This document shows, piece after piece, positions 20,404-30,104 of a stretch of DNA of 64,000 nucleotides. The DNA comes from Actinomadura sp. KC06 (GTDB taxonomy: Bacteria; Actinomycetota; Actinomycetes; Streptosporangiales; Streptosporangiaceae). Under the pieces are notes generated by a model. It had not been told where the DNA came from. It made no database searches and saw only the letters and a program-made list of their open reading frames with translations. A program made the position numbers and the translations under genes. Every line of letters begins with the position of its first letter. Positions within the stretch are counted from its first letter, which is position 1. The stretch covers positions 62,001 through 126,000 of the forward strand of contig NZ_SMKT01000001.1 in the NCBI RefSeq assembly GCF_004348735.1, in the 5' to 3' direction.

Positions 20404-22014
20404 CTAGGGCGCGGCGCGCTCGGCCGGACGCGGCGACGCCCGGCGAGGCGACGCCAGCCGCGTGGCCCGCGTCCGTCCCCGCAGGGTGACCTCCTCGCCG
20501 AGCGACCAGTGGGCGGCCTCGTCCGGGCCGGCGCGGTCGACGAGCGACCCGGCAGCCAGCACCCGCTCCTCGGTGCCCTTGGCGAGGTCGGTGAGGCGGG
20601 CGGCCTCGTTCACCGGGTCGCCGATCACGGTGTACTCGAAGCGCTCCTCGGCGCCGATGTGCCCGGCGACGGCCTCGCCCGCGGACACGCCGATCGCGGC
20701 CCGCAGCGCGGGCACGTCGCCGCGGAGCCGGCGGGCCAGCTCGCGGGACGCGGCGAGCGCGCGGCCGTGCGCGCCGTCCAGGTCGAGCGGCGCCCCGAAG
20801 ATCGCGAGCGCGGCGTCGCCCTCGAACTTGTTGATCCAGCCGCCGTGCGCGCCGATGACCTCGACGACCACGGCGAAGAAGTCGTTCAGCAGCCGGACGA
20901 CCTCGCCCGGCGGGCGGTCGGCGGCGAGCCGGGTGGAGCCGAGGATGTCCACGAACACGACCGCGACCTCGCGCAGCTCGCCGCGGAGGTCGATGCCGCG
21001 CTCGACGGCGACGCGGGCGACGTCGGCGCCGACCTGGCGGCCGAACAGGTCCTGGAGGCGCTCGTGCTCGCGCAGCCCGGCGGCCATGTGGTTGAACCCG
21101 GCCTGCAGGAGGCCGACCTCGCTGGCGTCGTAGACGGGCACCTCGACGTCCAGGTCCCCGCTCCGCACCCGGGCCAGGCCGAGCCGGACGGACTCGACGG
21201 GGTCGGCGATGGCGCGGGCGGCGCCGTAGGTGACGCCGAGGCCGACGACCAGGGCGGTGCCGCCGAGCGCGAGGACGGCGAACGCGAAGTCCCGGACGGT
21301 GACCCGGGCGATGAGGAACGACCCGACCGCCAGCGTGATCAGCCCGAGGATGGGGACGGCCGTGCCGAGCCCCCAGGCCAGCACGGAGCGCGCCACGACG
21401 CCTGGCAGGCCGGTGCGGCGCGGCGGTTCGTTGCGCAGCGCGGTGGTCACCGCGCGGCGGAGCAGGCGTTCGGTCAGCAGGTAGACGACCGTGCAGGTGG
21501 TGAGGCCGCCGAGCAGGCTCGTCAGGCCGAGCTTGACGGCGAGGAGCCCGGAGAACGGCGCGTTGATGACGACCCAGCCGACCGTCCCGATGCCCCACAA
21601 GGTCAGGTGGACCGACATCAGCCGCAGCGGCCCGTACAGCAGCAGCGAGCGCTCGTGCCGGTCGGGTTCCTCGTGCCGTTCGACGAGGCGGCGGACGCGG
21701 CGGAAGAAGCGCTCGCCGAGCAGGAGCCCGACGGGCATCGCGGCGGCGACGTAGGCGATGAAGACGACCAGGTTGATGAGCCGGAGCCGGTCGGAGACGT
21801 CGCCCACGGGGTCGGGGACGAGGACGGCGAACGCCAGCACGACCAGGGCGCCGACGAGGTTGGCGAGCCCGGTGGCGATCGTCACCAGGATCCGGGCGCG
21901 GCGCGCGATCCGCGCGCGCGAGTCGCCGGGGCCGCCGTCGATCAGCCGCCAGAGGGGGCCGAAGGGCGTCCGCCTGGGCCGCGGTGGCGTCGGCTCCGCC
22001 GTGTCGGTCTCCAT
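20404..22014 (-). CDS. membrane-bound class III adenylate cyclase (6 TM-HAMP-CHD)
   Basis: 536 aa. The N-terminal half has about six membrane helices, then a HAMP linker (ADPVESVRLGLARVRSGDLDVEVPV), then the cyclase domain. Catalytic residues are complete: metal-binding Asp in FVDILGST and in KFEGDAALAIFGAP, adenine-selecting Lys (NKFEGD) and Asp (TVIGDPVNEAARL), and the transition-state Asn/Arg of NEAAR. The build matches the mycobacterial Rv1318c-type cyclases. It should make cAMP, giving a possible ligand for the Crp proteins at 11.8-16.5 kb. A C-terminal Arg/Pro-rich tail follows. Confidence 0.92.
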   Translation of the reverse strand: METDTAEPTPPRPRRTPFGPLWRLIDGGPGDSRARIARRARILVTIATGLANLVGALVVLAFAVLVPDPVGDVSDRLRLINLVVFIAYVAAAMPVGLLLGERFFRRVRRLVERHEEPDRHERSLLLYGPLRLMSVHLTLWGIGTVGWVVINAPFSGLLAVKLGLTSLLGGLTTCTVVYLLTERLLRRAVTTALRNEPPRRTGLPGVVARSVLAWGLGTAVPILGLITLAVGSFLIARVTVRDFAFAVLALGGTALVVGLGVTYGAARAIADPVESVRLGLARVRSGDLDVEVPVYDASEVGLLQAGFNHMAAGLREHERLQDLFGRQVGADVARVAVERGIDLRGELREVAVVFVDILGSTRLAADRPPGEVVRLLNDFFAVVVEVIGAHGGWINKFEGDAALAIFGAPLDLDGAHGRALAASRELARRLRGDVPALRAAIGVSAGEAVAGHIGAEERFEYTVIGDPVNEAARLTDLAKGTEERVLAAGSLVDRAGPDEAAHWSLGEEVTLRGRTRATRLASPRRASPRPAERAAP

Positions 22015-22104
22015 GAGCGTGCAGATTAGCCGGTGATATCCGTATATCTCCCGGTCCCGACGCCGTCACCTCGGGGACGCCCTGGTCACGCCGCCACGGA
22101 AGAT

Positions 22105-22118
22105 TGACCGGTCGGTCA
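22105..22118. promoter_or_regulatory. TetR-type palindrome upstream of the SPW gene
   Basis: TGACCG-GT-CGGTCA: perfect 6-bp arms with a 2-nt centre. It overlaps a TTGACC that could be a -35 element and lies 51 nt before the SPW-repeat gene, whose downstream neighbour encodes a TetR regulator. A plausible autoregulatory operator. Confidence 0.5.
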
Positions 22119-22168
22119 GTCAGGGAACGAACAGGGGCGAGAGTATCCCGACCCGCGGAGGTGGCCGA

Positions 22169-22504
22169 ATGCAGAAGTTCGCGTGGCAGGACGGGGTGGC
22201 CTTCCTGGCCGGCCTCGTCGCCCTCCTGGCCCCGGAGCTGTGGGGCGACAACGCCGGTCAGCAGCCGCTCATGGTGCTCGGCGCGCTGCTGGCCATGGCC
22301 GGCCTCTACGCGCTGCTCGGCAGCGCGGGCCCCACGGCCTGGACGGCGACCGCGTTCGCACTGCTGATCTTCGTCTCGCCGTGGGCGTTCGGCTTCGACG
22401 GCTCGGACGCCGCCGCGTGGACGGCGTGGATCACGGGCGGTGTCGCTACTATCGTCGGCGTGTGGGGAGCCACCCAGGCGCGCGGCGGCGAGGCCGCGGC
22501 CTGA
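22169..22504 (+). CDS. SPW repeat membrane protein
   Basis: 111 aa, ATG with GGAGG at about 22154. Four hydrophobic segments; the conserved VSPWAFGF at residues 69-76 is the SPW signature. SPW proteins are small actinobacterial membrane proteins without known function. Likely co-transcribed with the TetR gene 70 nt downstream. Confidence 0.82.
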   Translation: MQKFAWQDGVAFLAGLVALLAPELWGDNAGQQPLMVLGALLAMAGLYALLGSAGPTAWTATAFALLIFVSPWAFGFDGSDAAAWTAWITGGVATIVGVWGATQARGGEAAA

Positions 22505-22574
22505 TCGAGACTCCGGGACGGTCCCGGGCGCGCCCGCGCCCGGGACCGCTCGGGCGTGCGGGGGGACGGTGCCG

Positions 22575-23153
22575 ATGAGCGAGCCGACGGCCGATTCCCG
22601 GACCCGCATCCTGGACGCCGCCGAGGCCCTGTTCGCCGACCGCGGCTACGAGGCCAGCTCGACCGCGCGGATCGCCGGGCACGCGAACGTCCCGAAGGGC
22701 CTGGTGTTCCACTACTTCCCGCAGAAGATCGACGTCCTGGTGGCGCTGGTCGACGAGCGGACGTTCGTCGAGGAACTGCCCGACGGCCCGGACGCGCCCG
22801 GCGCGCTGGTCGAGGCCGTCCCGGGCGACCCGGCGGGCACGCTGTCGCGGCTGGCCCGGCGCCTGCCCCTGCACGCCTCCCCCGCGATGCGCCGCATCCT
22901 GTTCCGCGAGGCCGACACGCACAAGTCCGTCCGGGAGCGGCTCGGGCGGCTCAACTCCGAGGTGTTCCTGCGGGCCCGCCGCGCGCTGGAGCTGGCCCAT
23001 CCCGGCGCACGCGGCGACCAGGCACGCCTGGAGGCGGCCGCGGCCACGTTCACCGCCGTCCTGATCTACCAGGAGAACCTCGCGGGGCTCACCGGCCAGC
23101 ACATCGATCCCGACGCCGTCGCCGAGCTGATCGTCCGCGCCCTCGGCACCTAG
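22575..23153 (+). CDS. TetR family regulator
   Basis: 192 aa, ATG at 22575 after GGGGGA. The N-terminal HTH is clear: RTRILDAAEALFADRGYEASS, then IAGHANVPKGLVFHYFPQKIDVL. The C-terminal ligand domain is divergent and gives no effector hint. It probably controls the SPW operon through the palindrome at 22105-22118 (inference). Its end converges on the HxlR gene. Confidence 0.92.
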   Translation: MSEPTADSRTRILDAAEALFADRGYEASSTARIAGHANVPKGLVFHYFPQKIDVLVALVDERTFVEELPDGPDAPGALVEAVPGDPAGTLSRLARRLPLHASPAMRRILFREADTHKSVRERLGRLNSEVFLRARRALELAHPGARGDQARLEAAAATFTAVLIYQENLAGLTGQHIDPDAVAELIVRALGT

Positions 23154-23175
23154 CGCGCCGGGAGGGGCGGGCCGG

Positions 23176-23670
23176 CTAGGTCCGGATCGGGTCGAGGAGC
23201 CGGTGCGGGGAGCGCAGGATCACGCTGACCGGGTCGGTGCGGCGCCGCACGCCGGGGCCCGCGTGGATCTCCAGGTCTTCCGGCGGGACGTAGCGCTCGC
23301 AGGACGCGCACGTCCCGTCCGGGCCGATGGGGGTGCCGCACGCGATGTGGACGAAGAGCCGGGTCGGCTCGGACGACAGGTGGTTCTCGGCCCAGCGCGC
23401 GAGCGTGTGGACGACGGGCCACAGGTCCTTGCCCATCTCCGTCAGGACGTAGTCGTGGCCGTCCTTGGCCAGCAGCCCGGTCTCCACGAGTGACTGCAGG
23501 CGCGCGGACAGCACGGCGCGCGGGATGTCCAGATGGACGAGGAAGTCGCTGAAGCGGCGGACGCCGTAGAAGGCGTCCCGGACGATCAGCAGCGTCCAGC
23601 GCTCGCCCACGACCTCAAGAGCGCGGGCGAGGGAGCAGTCCTGCGCCGCGTAGTCCTTGCCGAGTGCCAT
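23176..23670 (-). CDS. HxlR family regulator
   Basis: 164 aa from the ATG at 23670 (MALGKDYAAQDCSLARALE). The winged-helix shows CSLARALEVVGERWTLLIVRD, RFSDFLVHLDIPRAVLSARL and LVETGLLAKDG, the HxlR signature with its redox/electrophile-associated N-terminal Cys. A small C-terminal CGTPIGPDGTCASC group could bind zinc. Divergent from the MFS gene, with two copies of a 16-bp motif in the 93-nt spacer. Confidence 0.9.
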   Translation of the reverse strand: MALGKDYAAQDCSLARALEVVGERWTLLIVRDAFYGVRRFSDFLVHLDIPRAVLSARLQSLVETGLLAKDGHDYVLTEMGKDLWPVVHTLARWAENHLSSEPTRLFVHIACGTPIGPDGTCASCERYVPPEDLEIHAGPGVRRRTDPVSVILRSPHRLLDPIRT

Positions 23671-23693
23671 GCGCACCACAGTACCGCTCCCCC

Positions 23694-23750
23694 GGTTCAT
23701 TGACCGAACCAAAGCGTGCTACCGTCGCCCAGTTGGTTCATTCACTGAAC
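23694..23750. promoter_or_regulatory. duplicated HxlR operator between divergent genes
   Basis: GGTTCATTGACCGAAC (23694-23709) and GGTTCATTCACTGAAC (23735-23750) are two imperfect inverted repeats of consensus GGTTCATTSACYGAAC, spaced 41 bp (about four helical turns). This is the expected arrangement for cooperative binding by the HxlR dimer repressing both directions. Confidence 0.65.
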
Positions 23751-23763
23751 TTGAGGGGACGGG

Positions 23764-25140
23764 ATGACGACTCTGGCGAGGCCGCGGCCCGCGCACCGCG
23801 CGCCCGGCTCCACCGCCGCGCTGGCCGTGCCCGCCGCCGCGACGCTGCTGGCCCTGATGAACTACACGGCGCCGATGGCCGTCCTGGCGGACACGGCGCA
23901 CGGCCTCCACGCGGGCGCGACGGCCCAGATCTGGCTGATGAGCTCGATCAGCCTCGGCCTGGCGGCGGCGCTGCTGGCCGTGGGCAGCCTGGCCGACGAC
24001 CACGGCCGCAAGCGGGTGTTCCTGATCGGCGCCGGGGTGCTCGCCGCCTCCAGCGCCGCCTGCGCCGTGGCGCCCAACGCGGGCGTCTTCGTCGCCGGGC
24101 GGATCGTCCAGGGCGCGGCGAGCGCGGCGCTGCTGGCGACCGGGCTCGGCATCGTCGCCACGTCGTTCGCGCCGGGCCCGCGAAGAACGCACGCGACCGG
24201 GATCTGGGGCGCCATGCTCGGGCTCGGCATCGCGCTCGGCCCGATCGCCTCCGCCGGGCTGACCGAGGCGGGCGGCTGGCGGCTCTGGTACTGGACGGCG
24301 GCGCTGGCGTCGGTCGCGCTCGGCGGGGCGGCCCTCGTCCTGGACGAGTCCCGCGCCGCCCGCCCGCGCGGCCTCGACCTGCCCGGGCTGGCCGCCATGA
24401 GCCTCGGCGTGGGCGCCCTCGTCGCGGCGATCACGTGGGGGCGGACGGGCTGGACGCGTCCGGCCGTCCTGGCGCTGTTCGCGGCGGCGGCCGTGCTGCT
24501 CGCGGCGTTCACCGCGATCGAGGCGCGGCGGCGGGAGCCGATGCTCGACCTCGGGCTGTTCCGGCGGCCCGCGTTCCTGCTGTCGGTCGGCGGGGCGCTC
24601 GTCACCGGGCTCGCCGTGATCGGGGTGATGAGCTATCTCGCGACGATCATGGCGCTGGTGCTGGGGCTGTCGCCGGTCGCGGCGGCGCTGGTGCTGGCGA
24701 TCTGGTCGGGCCTGTCGTTCGTCGCGGCGCTGCAGGCCCGCCGGCTCCCGGCCCGGCGGCCCGCCGGGCGGCTGCTCGGCGCCGGGCTCGCGCTCAGCGC
24801 GGCCGGGGAGCTGGCGATGCTGGGCCTCGCCCCGGACGGCCACTGGTGGCGGCTGGCCCCCGGCCTGGCCGTGGCCGGGATCGGCAGCGGCCTCGCCAAC
24901 GCGATGCTCGCCCGGCTCGCCGTGGAGAGCGTCCCGGCCGACCGCGCGAGCATGGGGTCGGGCGCCAACAACACCGCCCGCTACGTCGGCGCGTCGGTGG
25001 GCGTGGCGATCGTCGGCGCGATCGCGACCGGGTCGGGCGGCGGTGCGTCCGCCCTGGCCCACGGAACGAACGTCGCGCTGCTCGTGTCCGCCGTGGTCGC
25101 GCTCATAGGGGCGGCCCTCGCGATGGCGGTCAGGGCCTAG
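23764..25140 (+). CDS. MFS efflux transporter (DHA-type)
   Basis: 458 aa, ATG after GAGGGGAC. Twelve to fourteen hydrophobic segments. Family motifs: GSLADDHGRKRVFLIGAG (motif A) and GRIVQGAASAALLATGLG (motif B/C region), LGLGIALGPIASAGLTEAGGWR (motif C). Probably a proton-coupled drug exporter regulated by the divergent HxlR protein; substrate unknown. Confidence 0.88.
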   Translation: MTTLARPRPAHRAPGSTAALAVPAAATLLALMNYTAPMAVLADTAHGLHAGATAQIWLMSSISLGLAAALLAVGSLADDHGRKRVFLIGAGVLAASSAACAVAPNAGVFVAGRIVQGAASAALLATGLGIVATSFAPGPRRTHATGIWGAMLGLGIALGPIASAGLTEAGGWRLWYWTAALASVALGGAALVLDESRAARPRGLDLPGLAAMSLGVGALVAAITWGRTGWTRPAVLALFAAAAVLLAAFTAIEARRREPMLDLGLFRRPAFLLSVGGALVTGLAVIGVMSYLATIMALVLGLSPVAAALVLAIWSGLSFVAALQARRLPARRPAGRLLGAGLALSAAGELAMLGLAPDGHWWRLAPGLAVAGIGSGLANAMLARLAVESVPADRASMGSGANNTARYVGASVGVAIVGAIATGSGGGASALAHGTNVALLVSAVVALIGAALAMAVRA

Positions 25141-26533
25141 GCGAGTTCTTCGATGAAGGCGGCGAGCTGCGTCAGGTTGCGGCATTCGTACATCGGGACG
25201 AGTTCGCCGTAGCGGGACGCGGCGGAGTCGCCGGTGTCCCACTGGGCGCGCGGCTCGGGATTGAGCCAGTAGGCGTGCCGGGCGCGGCCGGCCATGGAAC
25301 GGAGGATCGGCAGCGCCAGGTCGCCGTAGTTGGAGCGGGCGTCGCCGAGGATCAGCAGGGACGTCTTGGGCGTGATCGCGTCGCGGTACTTCTCGTCGAA
25401 CACTTTGAACGCGTGGCCGTAGTTGGACCGGCCGGTGATCCAGACGAGGTCGGCCTCGGCGGCGAGGCGGGTCATGGCGTCCGCGACGTCCGCGCCCGGC
25501 GCGAAGAATCGGGTGATCTCGTCGGTGGCGTCGATGAACGCGAACGCGCGGACCTTGCTGAACTGCTCCCGCAGCGCGAACGTCAGCAGCAGCGTGAAGT
25601 GCGCGAACGCCGACACCGAGTCGCTGGCGTCGCACAGCACCACCAGCTCGGGCCGGTGCGGGCGGCGCGGCCGGTGGTGCGTGGTGAGCGGCACTCCCCC
25701 GCTGGCCAGGGACGCGCGGACCGTCCGGCGGAAGTCCAGCCGCCCGCGCCTGCCGTGCCGCTGCTTCTGGACGAGCCGCGCCGCGAGCCTGCGCGCCAGC
25801 GGGTGCACCTCGCGGCGCAGCGCGGCCAGCTCGTCCCGGCGGGCGGCGGCGAAGTCGAGCCGCTCCAGCGGCGGCCGGACGGCGAGGCGCGCGGTGCGCT
25901 CGACGCCGGTGTCCTCGGCGATGCGGCGCCGCGCCTCGCCCGCGACGAGGTCCTCGAACCGGGCGATGCGGTCGCGGAACGTCCGGCGGGCGACCCGCTC
26001 GGCCATGCCGCCCCGCTCCCGCCCGGTGAGGACGGCGTCGAGCAGCCGCGCCATGAGGGTCTCCGGCGACAGGGCGCGCAGCACGCCGGACGAGAACCAC
26101 GACTCCTGCCCCGGCGTCCGCCCGTACTCGGCCACGGCCTGCCGCGCGAACCGCCGCAGCCCGGCGTCGTCGCCGGACAGGAGCAGGTCCGCCAGCTCGT
26201 CGCGGCGGGCCTGCACCAGCGGGTCGAGAGGCGGCGGGACGGGGCGTCCGGCGTCGTCCAGCGTCCGGGCCGGACGCTCCGGGTCCGGCGCCGTCCCCGC
26301 GCCGTCGCCGACCGCGGCCGGGAACCACAGGTCGAAGAGCGCGTCGAACGCCGGACGGTGCTGCGGCCGCTTGACCACCGTCGCGGCGTACGCGGCGCGC
26401 AGCGACTCGCGGTCGAGCAGATCGACGGCCCGCATGGCGCGGACGGCGTCCAGCCCCTCGGCGACCGACACCGGCAGCCCGGCCCGCCGCAGCTCCGCGA
26501 CGAACCCGGTGTGCCTGTCGACCAGGGACGCCA

Positions 26534-26534
<1 letters not shown>
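25137..26534 (-). CDS. VWA domain protein (CoxE/MoxR-partner type)
   Basis: 465 aa from the ATG at 26534, which overlaps the MoxR stop by one nt. The N-terminal half is an Arg/Leu-rich helical region; the C-terminal VWA domain holds the metal-adhesion (MIDAS) motif LCDASDSVSAF (DxSxS) and later GRSNYGHAF and LILGDARSNYGD. VWA proteins of this class work with MoxR ATPases in assembling or remodelling target proteins. Its end overlaps the MFS stop by 4 nt (convergent). Confidence 0.87.
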
Positions 26535-27400
<866 letters not shown>

Positions 27401-27489
27401 CCCTTGCCCTTTCTTGCTACCTGCGGGGTACGAGCGATTTGTACCGCGGGGTGAGGCGGCACGCGCCCGGCCCTTGCTATAACCGAAGC

Positions 27490-27837
27490 ATGACGAGCCC
27501 ACGACTGCCCCGCGAGGATCTGACGGCGGCGATGGCGGCCCGGCGCGAGTTGGGCCCCGATTACGACGACGCGTTCATCGAGACGGTCGTGGACCGGATC
27601 CAGGAGACCCTGGACGCGCGCTCGGCCGCCCCCGAGCCCCGGGCCCGGTTCCGTCCGGCGCCGGCCGCGACCCGCCCCGACAACGATCACAGCCTGGCTC
27701 TCGCGGTGGTGTCGCTGCTGGCCGCGATCCCGCTGAGCGCGATCGGGGTCGTCAACGCCGACCTCCCCGGCCTGTTCTTCGCCCTGGCCGCGATCGTCCT
27801 GGTCAACGTCACCTACAACTTCCGGCCTCGCCGCTGA
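27490..27837 (+). CDS. small membrane protein, unknown function
   Basis: 115 aa, ATG at 27490 after GAAG. The first half is soluble (PREDLTAAMAARRELGPDYDDAFIETVVDRI), a pattern common in actinobacterial membrane proteins with a DUF1707-like feel; the second half has two hydrophobic helices (LALAVVSLLAAIPLSAIGV and LFFALAAIVLVNVTYNF). Divergent from moxR, convergent with the acyl-CoA dehydrogenase gene (4-nt gap). Confidence 0.7.
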   Translation: MTSPRLPREDLTAAMAARRELGPDYDDAFIETVVDRIQETLDARSAAPEPRARFRPAPAATRPDNDHSLALAVVSLLAAIPLSAIGVVNADLPGLFFALAAIVLVNVTYNFRPRR

Positions 27838-27841
27838 CGGC

Positions 27842-30028
27842 TCATCGGCCCGGCTCGGGGTCTCTTGGGAGGCCGAGGAGGCGCTCGCCGATGATGTTGA
27901 GCTGGACCTCGGTGGTCCCGCCGTAGATCGTCATCGCGCGGCTGAACAGCATGGCGCGCGCCATGATGCCGCTCTCCGCCAGCGGGACCTCCGTGGCGGC
28001 GGCGGCGCCCTGCGCGGCCCAGCAGTGGTCGGCGACGTCCTGGTTGAACTGGACGCCGAGGAGCTTGCGGACGCTGGCCTCCGCGCCCGGCTCCACCCCG
28101 TTCAGCTGCTTGAGGGTGGTGCGCAGGCCGAGCAGGTCGATCGACTGGCCCTGCGCGACGAGCGCGCCGACCTCCGGGGCGGCGACCGGGCCGACGTCCC
28201 GGCCGCGGAGGAACGCCAGCAGCTCCGGGACGCCCATGCCGAGGCCGCCGCCGGTCGACAGCGACACGCGCTCGTTGGACAGCGTGTTCCGCGTGACCTG
28301 CCAGCCCCGGTTCACCTCGCCGACGACGCGGTCGTCCGGGACGAACACGCCGTCGAGGAACACCTCGTTGAAGAGCGCGTCGCCGGTCAGCTCGCGCAGC
28401 GGCCGGACGTCCACGCCCTCGGACTTCATGTCGACGAGGAAGTAGGTGATGCCGTCGTGCTTGGGCGCCTCGGGGTCGGTGCGGGCGACGCAGAAGCCCC
28501 AATCGGCGTGCTGGGCGAGCGACGTCCAGATCTTCTGGCCGGTGAGCCGCCAGCCTCCCTCGACGCGCTCGGCCTTCATCGACAGCGACGCCAGGTCGGA
28601 GCCCGCGCCGGGCTCGGAGAACAGCTGGCACCACACGATCCGGCCGTGCAGGGTCGGGCGGAGGAAGCGCTCCTTCTGCTCGTCCGTCCCGTACCGGACG
28701 ATGGACGGCACCAGCCACGCGCCGATCCCGATGTTCGGGCCCTTGACCTTGGCGGCCTTCAGCTCCTGCTGGATGAGGATCTGCTCGACCGGCCCGGCCG
28801 CGCGGCCCCACGGCTCCGGGAGGTGCGGAGCGGTCCAGCCGCCGTCGCCCAGCCTCCGGTGCAGCTCGTCCTTGTCGGTGACGGCCGCCAGTTCCGCGAT
28901 CTCGGCGCGGATGCGCTCGCGCAGCGGCCGGGCGTCCTCGTCGAGTTCGAGGACGACCTCGCGGCGGCCGCCGTCCAGCGCGAGCGCCGCGACCTTGGCC
29001 GCCCACTCCTTGGACGGCCCGAGCAGCGCCCGCAGCGTGGACGCGCGGCGCAGGTAGACGTGCGCGTCGTGCTCCCAGGTGAAGCCGATGCCGCCGAGGA
29101 TCTGGATGGCGTCGCGGGCCGTCCGGACGCCCGCGTCGGCGGCGATGACGGCGGCGACCGCGGCGGCGAACCCGGCGTCGGGGGCGTCCTCGTCCAGGGC
29201 GCGGGCGGCGTCCCAGGCGGCTGCGCGGGCCTGCTCCAGCGCGATCAGGCTGCGGGCGGCCTTGTGCTTGACGCCCTGGAACTGCCCGATCGGGCGTCCG
29301 AACTGCTCGCGGACCTTCGCGTACTCGGCGGCGGTGGTCACCAGCCAGCCCGCGAGGCCCGCGGCCTCGGCGCCGAAGAGTGCGGCGGCGAGGTCCCTGA
29401 CGCGGCCTGTGGTGACGCCGTCCAGCACGCGGTCGGCGGCGACGGCGAGGCCGTTGACCTCGACGGCGGCGACACGGCGGGTGCGGTCGAGGCTGGCGCC
29501 GGGCGTGACCGCCGTGTCGGCGGCGTCGACGGCCACCCACCGGTCGCCGTCCACCGGCAGGACGAGCACGTCGGCGAGCCCGGCGCCCAGCACCGTTCCG
29601 AACGTCCCGGTCACCACGAGCGAGTCGCCGTCGCGGCGGGCGGTCAGGGCGCCGTCCAGCGCGACGGCGCCGGTCCTGGACCCGTCGGCGAGGGCGGGCA
29701 GCAGCTCGGCGCGCACCTTCGCGTTGCTGGACGCGTCGATCACCGCGCTCGCCAGGACGGTCGGCAGAAACGGCCCGGGCGCGGCGGCGCGGCCCAACTC
29801 CTCCAGGACGACCGCCAGCTCCAGGAGCCCGTAGCCCTGGCCGCCGTGCTCCTCGTCGAGATGCAGGCCGAGCAGGCCCTGGCCGGCCAGGGACCGCCAG
29901 AACCCGGGCCTGGTCTCCTCGTCGGCGTCCAGCGCGGCCCGGACCGCCGCCGCCGGAATGTCGCGCTCGGCGAGGCCGCGCACCGAATCGGCGAGCGCCT
30001 CGTGCTCCTCGGTCAGCCCGATGCCCAT
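27842..30028 (-). CDS. fused two-domain acyl-CoA dehydrogenase (FadE34-like)
   Basis: 728 aa from the ATG at 30028, with GAGAGAGGG upstream. Two acyl-CoA dehydrogenase domains are joined: residues about 1-365 (LTEEHEALADSVRGLAERDIP ... EQFGRPIGQFQGVKHKAA ... GGIGFTWEHD) and 375-728 (WCQLFSEPGAGSDLAS ... IYGGTTEVQLNIIGERLLG). The second half keeps the Glu of GGTTEVQ at the usual catalytic position and the FSEPGAGSD flavin region, so it is probably the active half. Single-chain enzymes like this act on steroid side chains (FadE34) or branched acyl-CoAs. No other steroid genes are near, so the substrate is open. Confidence 0.87.
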   Translation of the reverse strand: MGIGLTEEHEALADSVRGLAERDIPAAAVRAALDADEETRPGFWRSLAGQGLLGLHLDEEHGGQGYGLLELAVVLEELGRAAAPGPFLPTVLASAVIDASSNAKVRAELLPALADGSRTGAVALDGALTARRDGDSLVVTGTFGTVLGAGLADVLVLPVDGDRWVAVDAADTAVTPGASLDRTRRVAAVEVNGLAVAADRVLDGVTTGRVRDLAAALFGAEAAGLAGWLVTTAAEYAKVREQFGRPIGQFQGVKHKAARSLIALEQARAAAWDAARALDEDAPDAGFAAAVAAVIAADAGVRTARDAIQILGGIGFTWEHDAHVYLRRASTLRALLGPSKEWAAKVAALALDGGRREVVLELDEDARPLRERIRAEIAELAAVTDKDELHRRLGDGGWTAPHLPEPWGRAAGPVEQILIQQELKAAKVKGPNIGIGAWLVPSIVRYGTDEQKERFLRPTLHGRIVWCQLFSEPGAGSDLASLSMKAERVEGGWRLTGQKIWTSLAQHADWGFCVARTDPEAPKHDGITYFLVDMKSEGVDVRPLRELTGDALFNEVFLDGVFVPDDRVVGEVNRGWQVTRNTLSNERVSLSTGGGLGMGVPELLAFLRGRDVGPVAAPEVGALVAQGQSIDLLGLRTTLKQLNGVEPGAEASVRKLLGVQFNQDVADHCWAAQGAAAATEVPLAESGIMARAMLFSRAMTIYGGTTEVQLNIIGERLLGLPRDPEPGR

Positions 30029-30104
30029 GCCTCGAACCCTCTCTCCGGCCACTGTTGATTCTTATTCTAGAACAGGGTTCGGTCGAGTGGGGTGTGCGCC
30101 GGGC

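Noticed and set aside
20404..22014. Calling the cyclase PycC, the Pycsar cyclase.
   Set aside because: It has six membrane helices and a HAMP linker like mycobacterial Rv1318c-type enzymes and keeps adenine-selecting residues; it is not adjacent to the PycTM-like gene.
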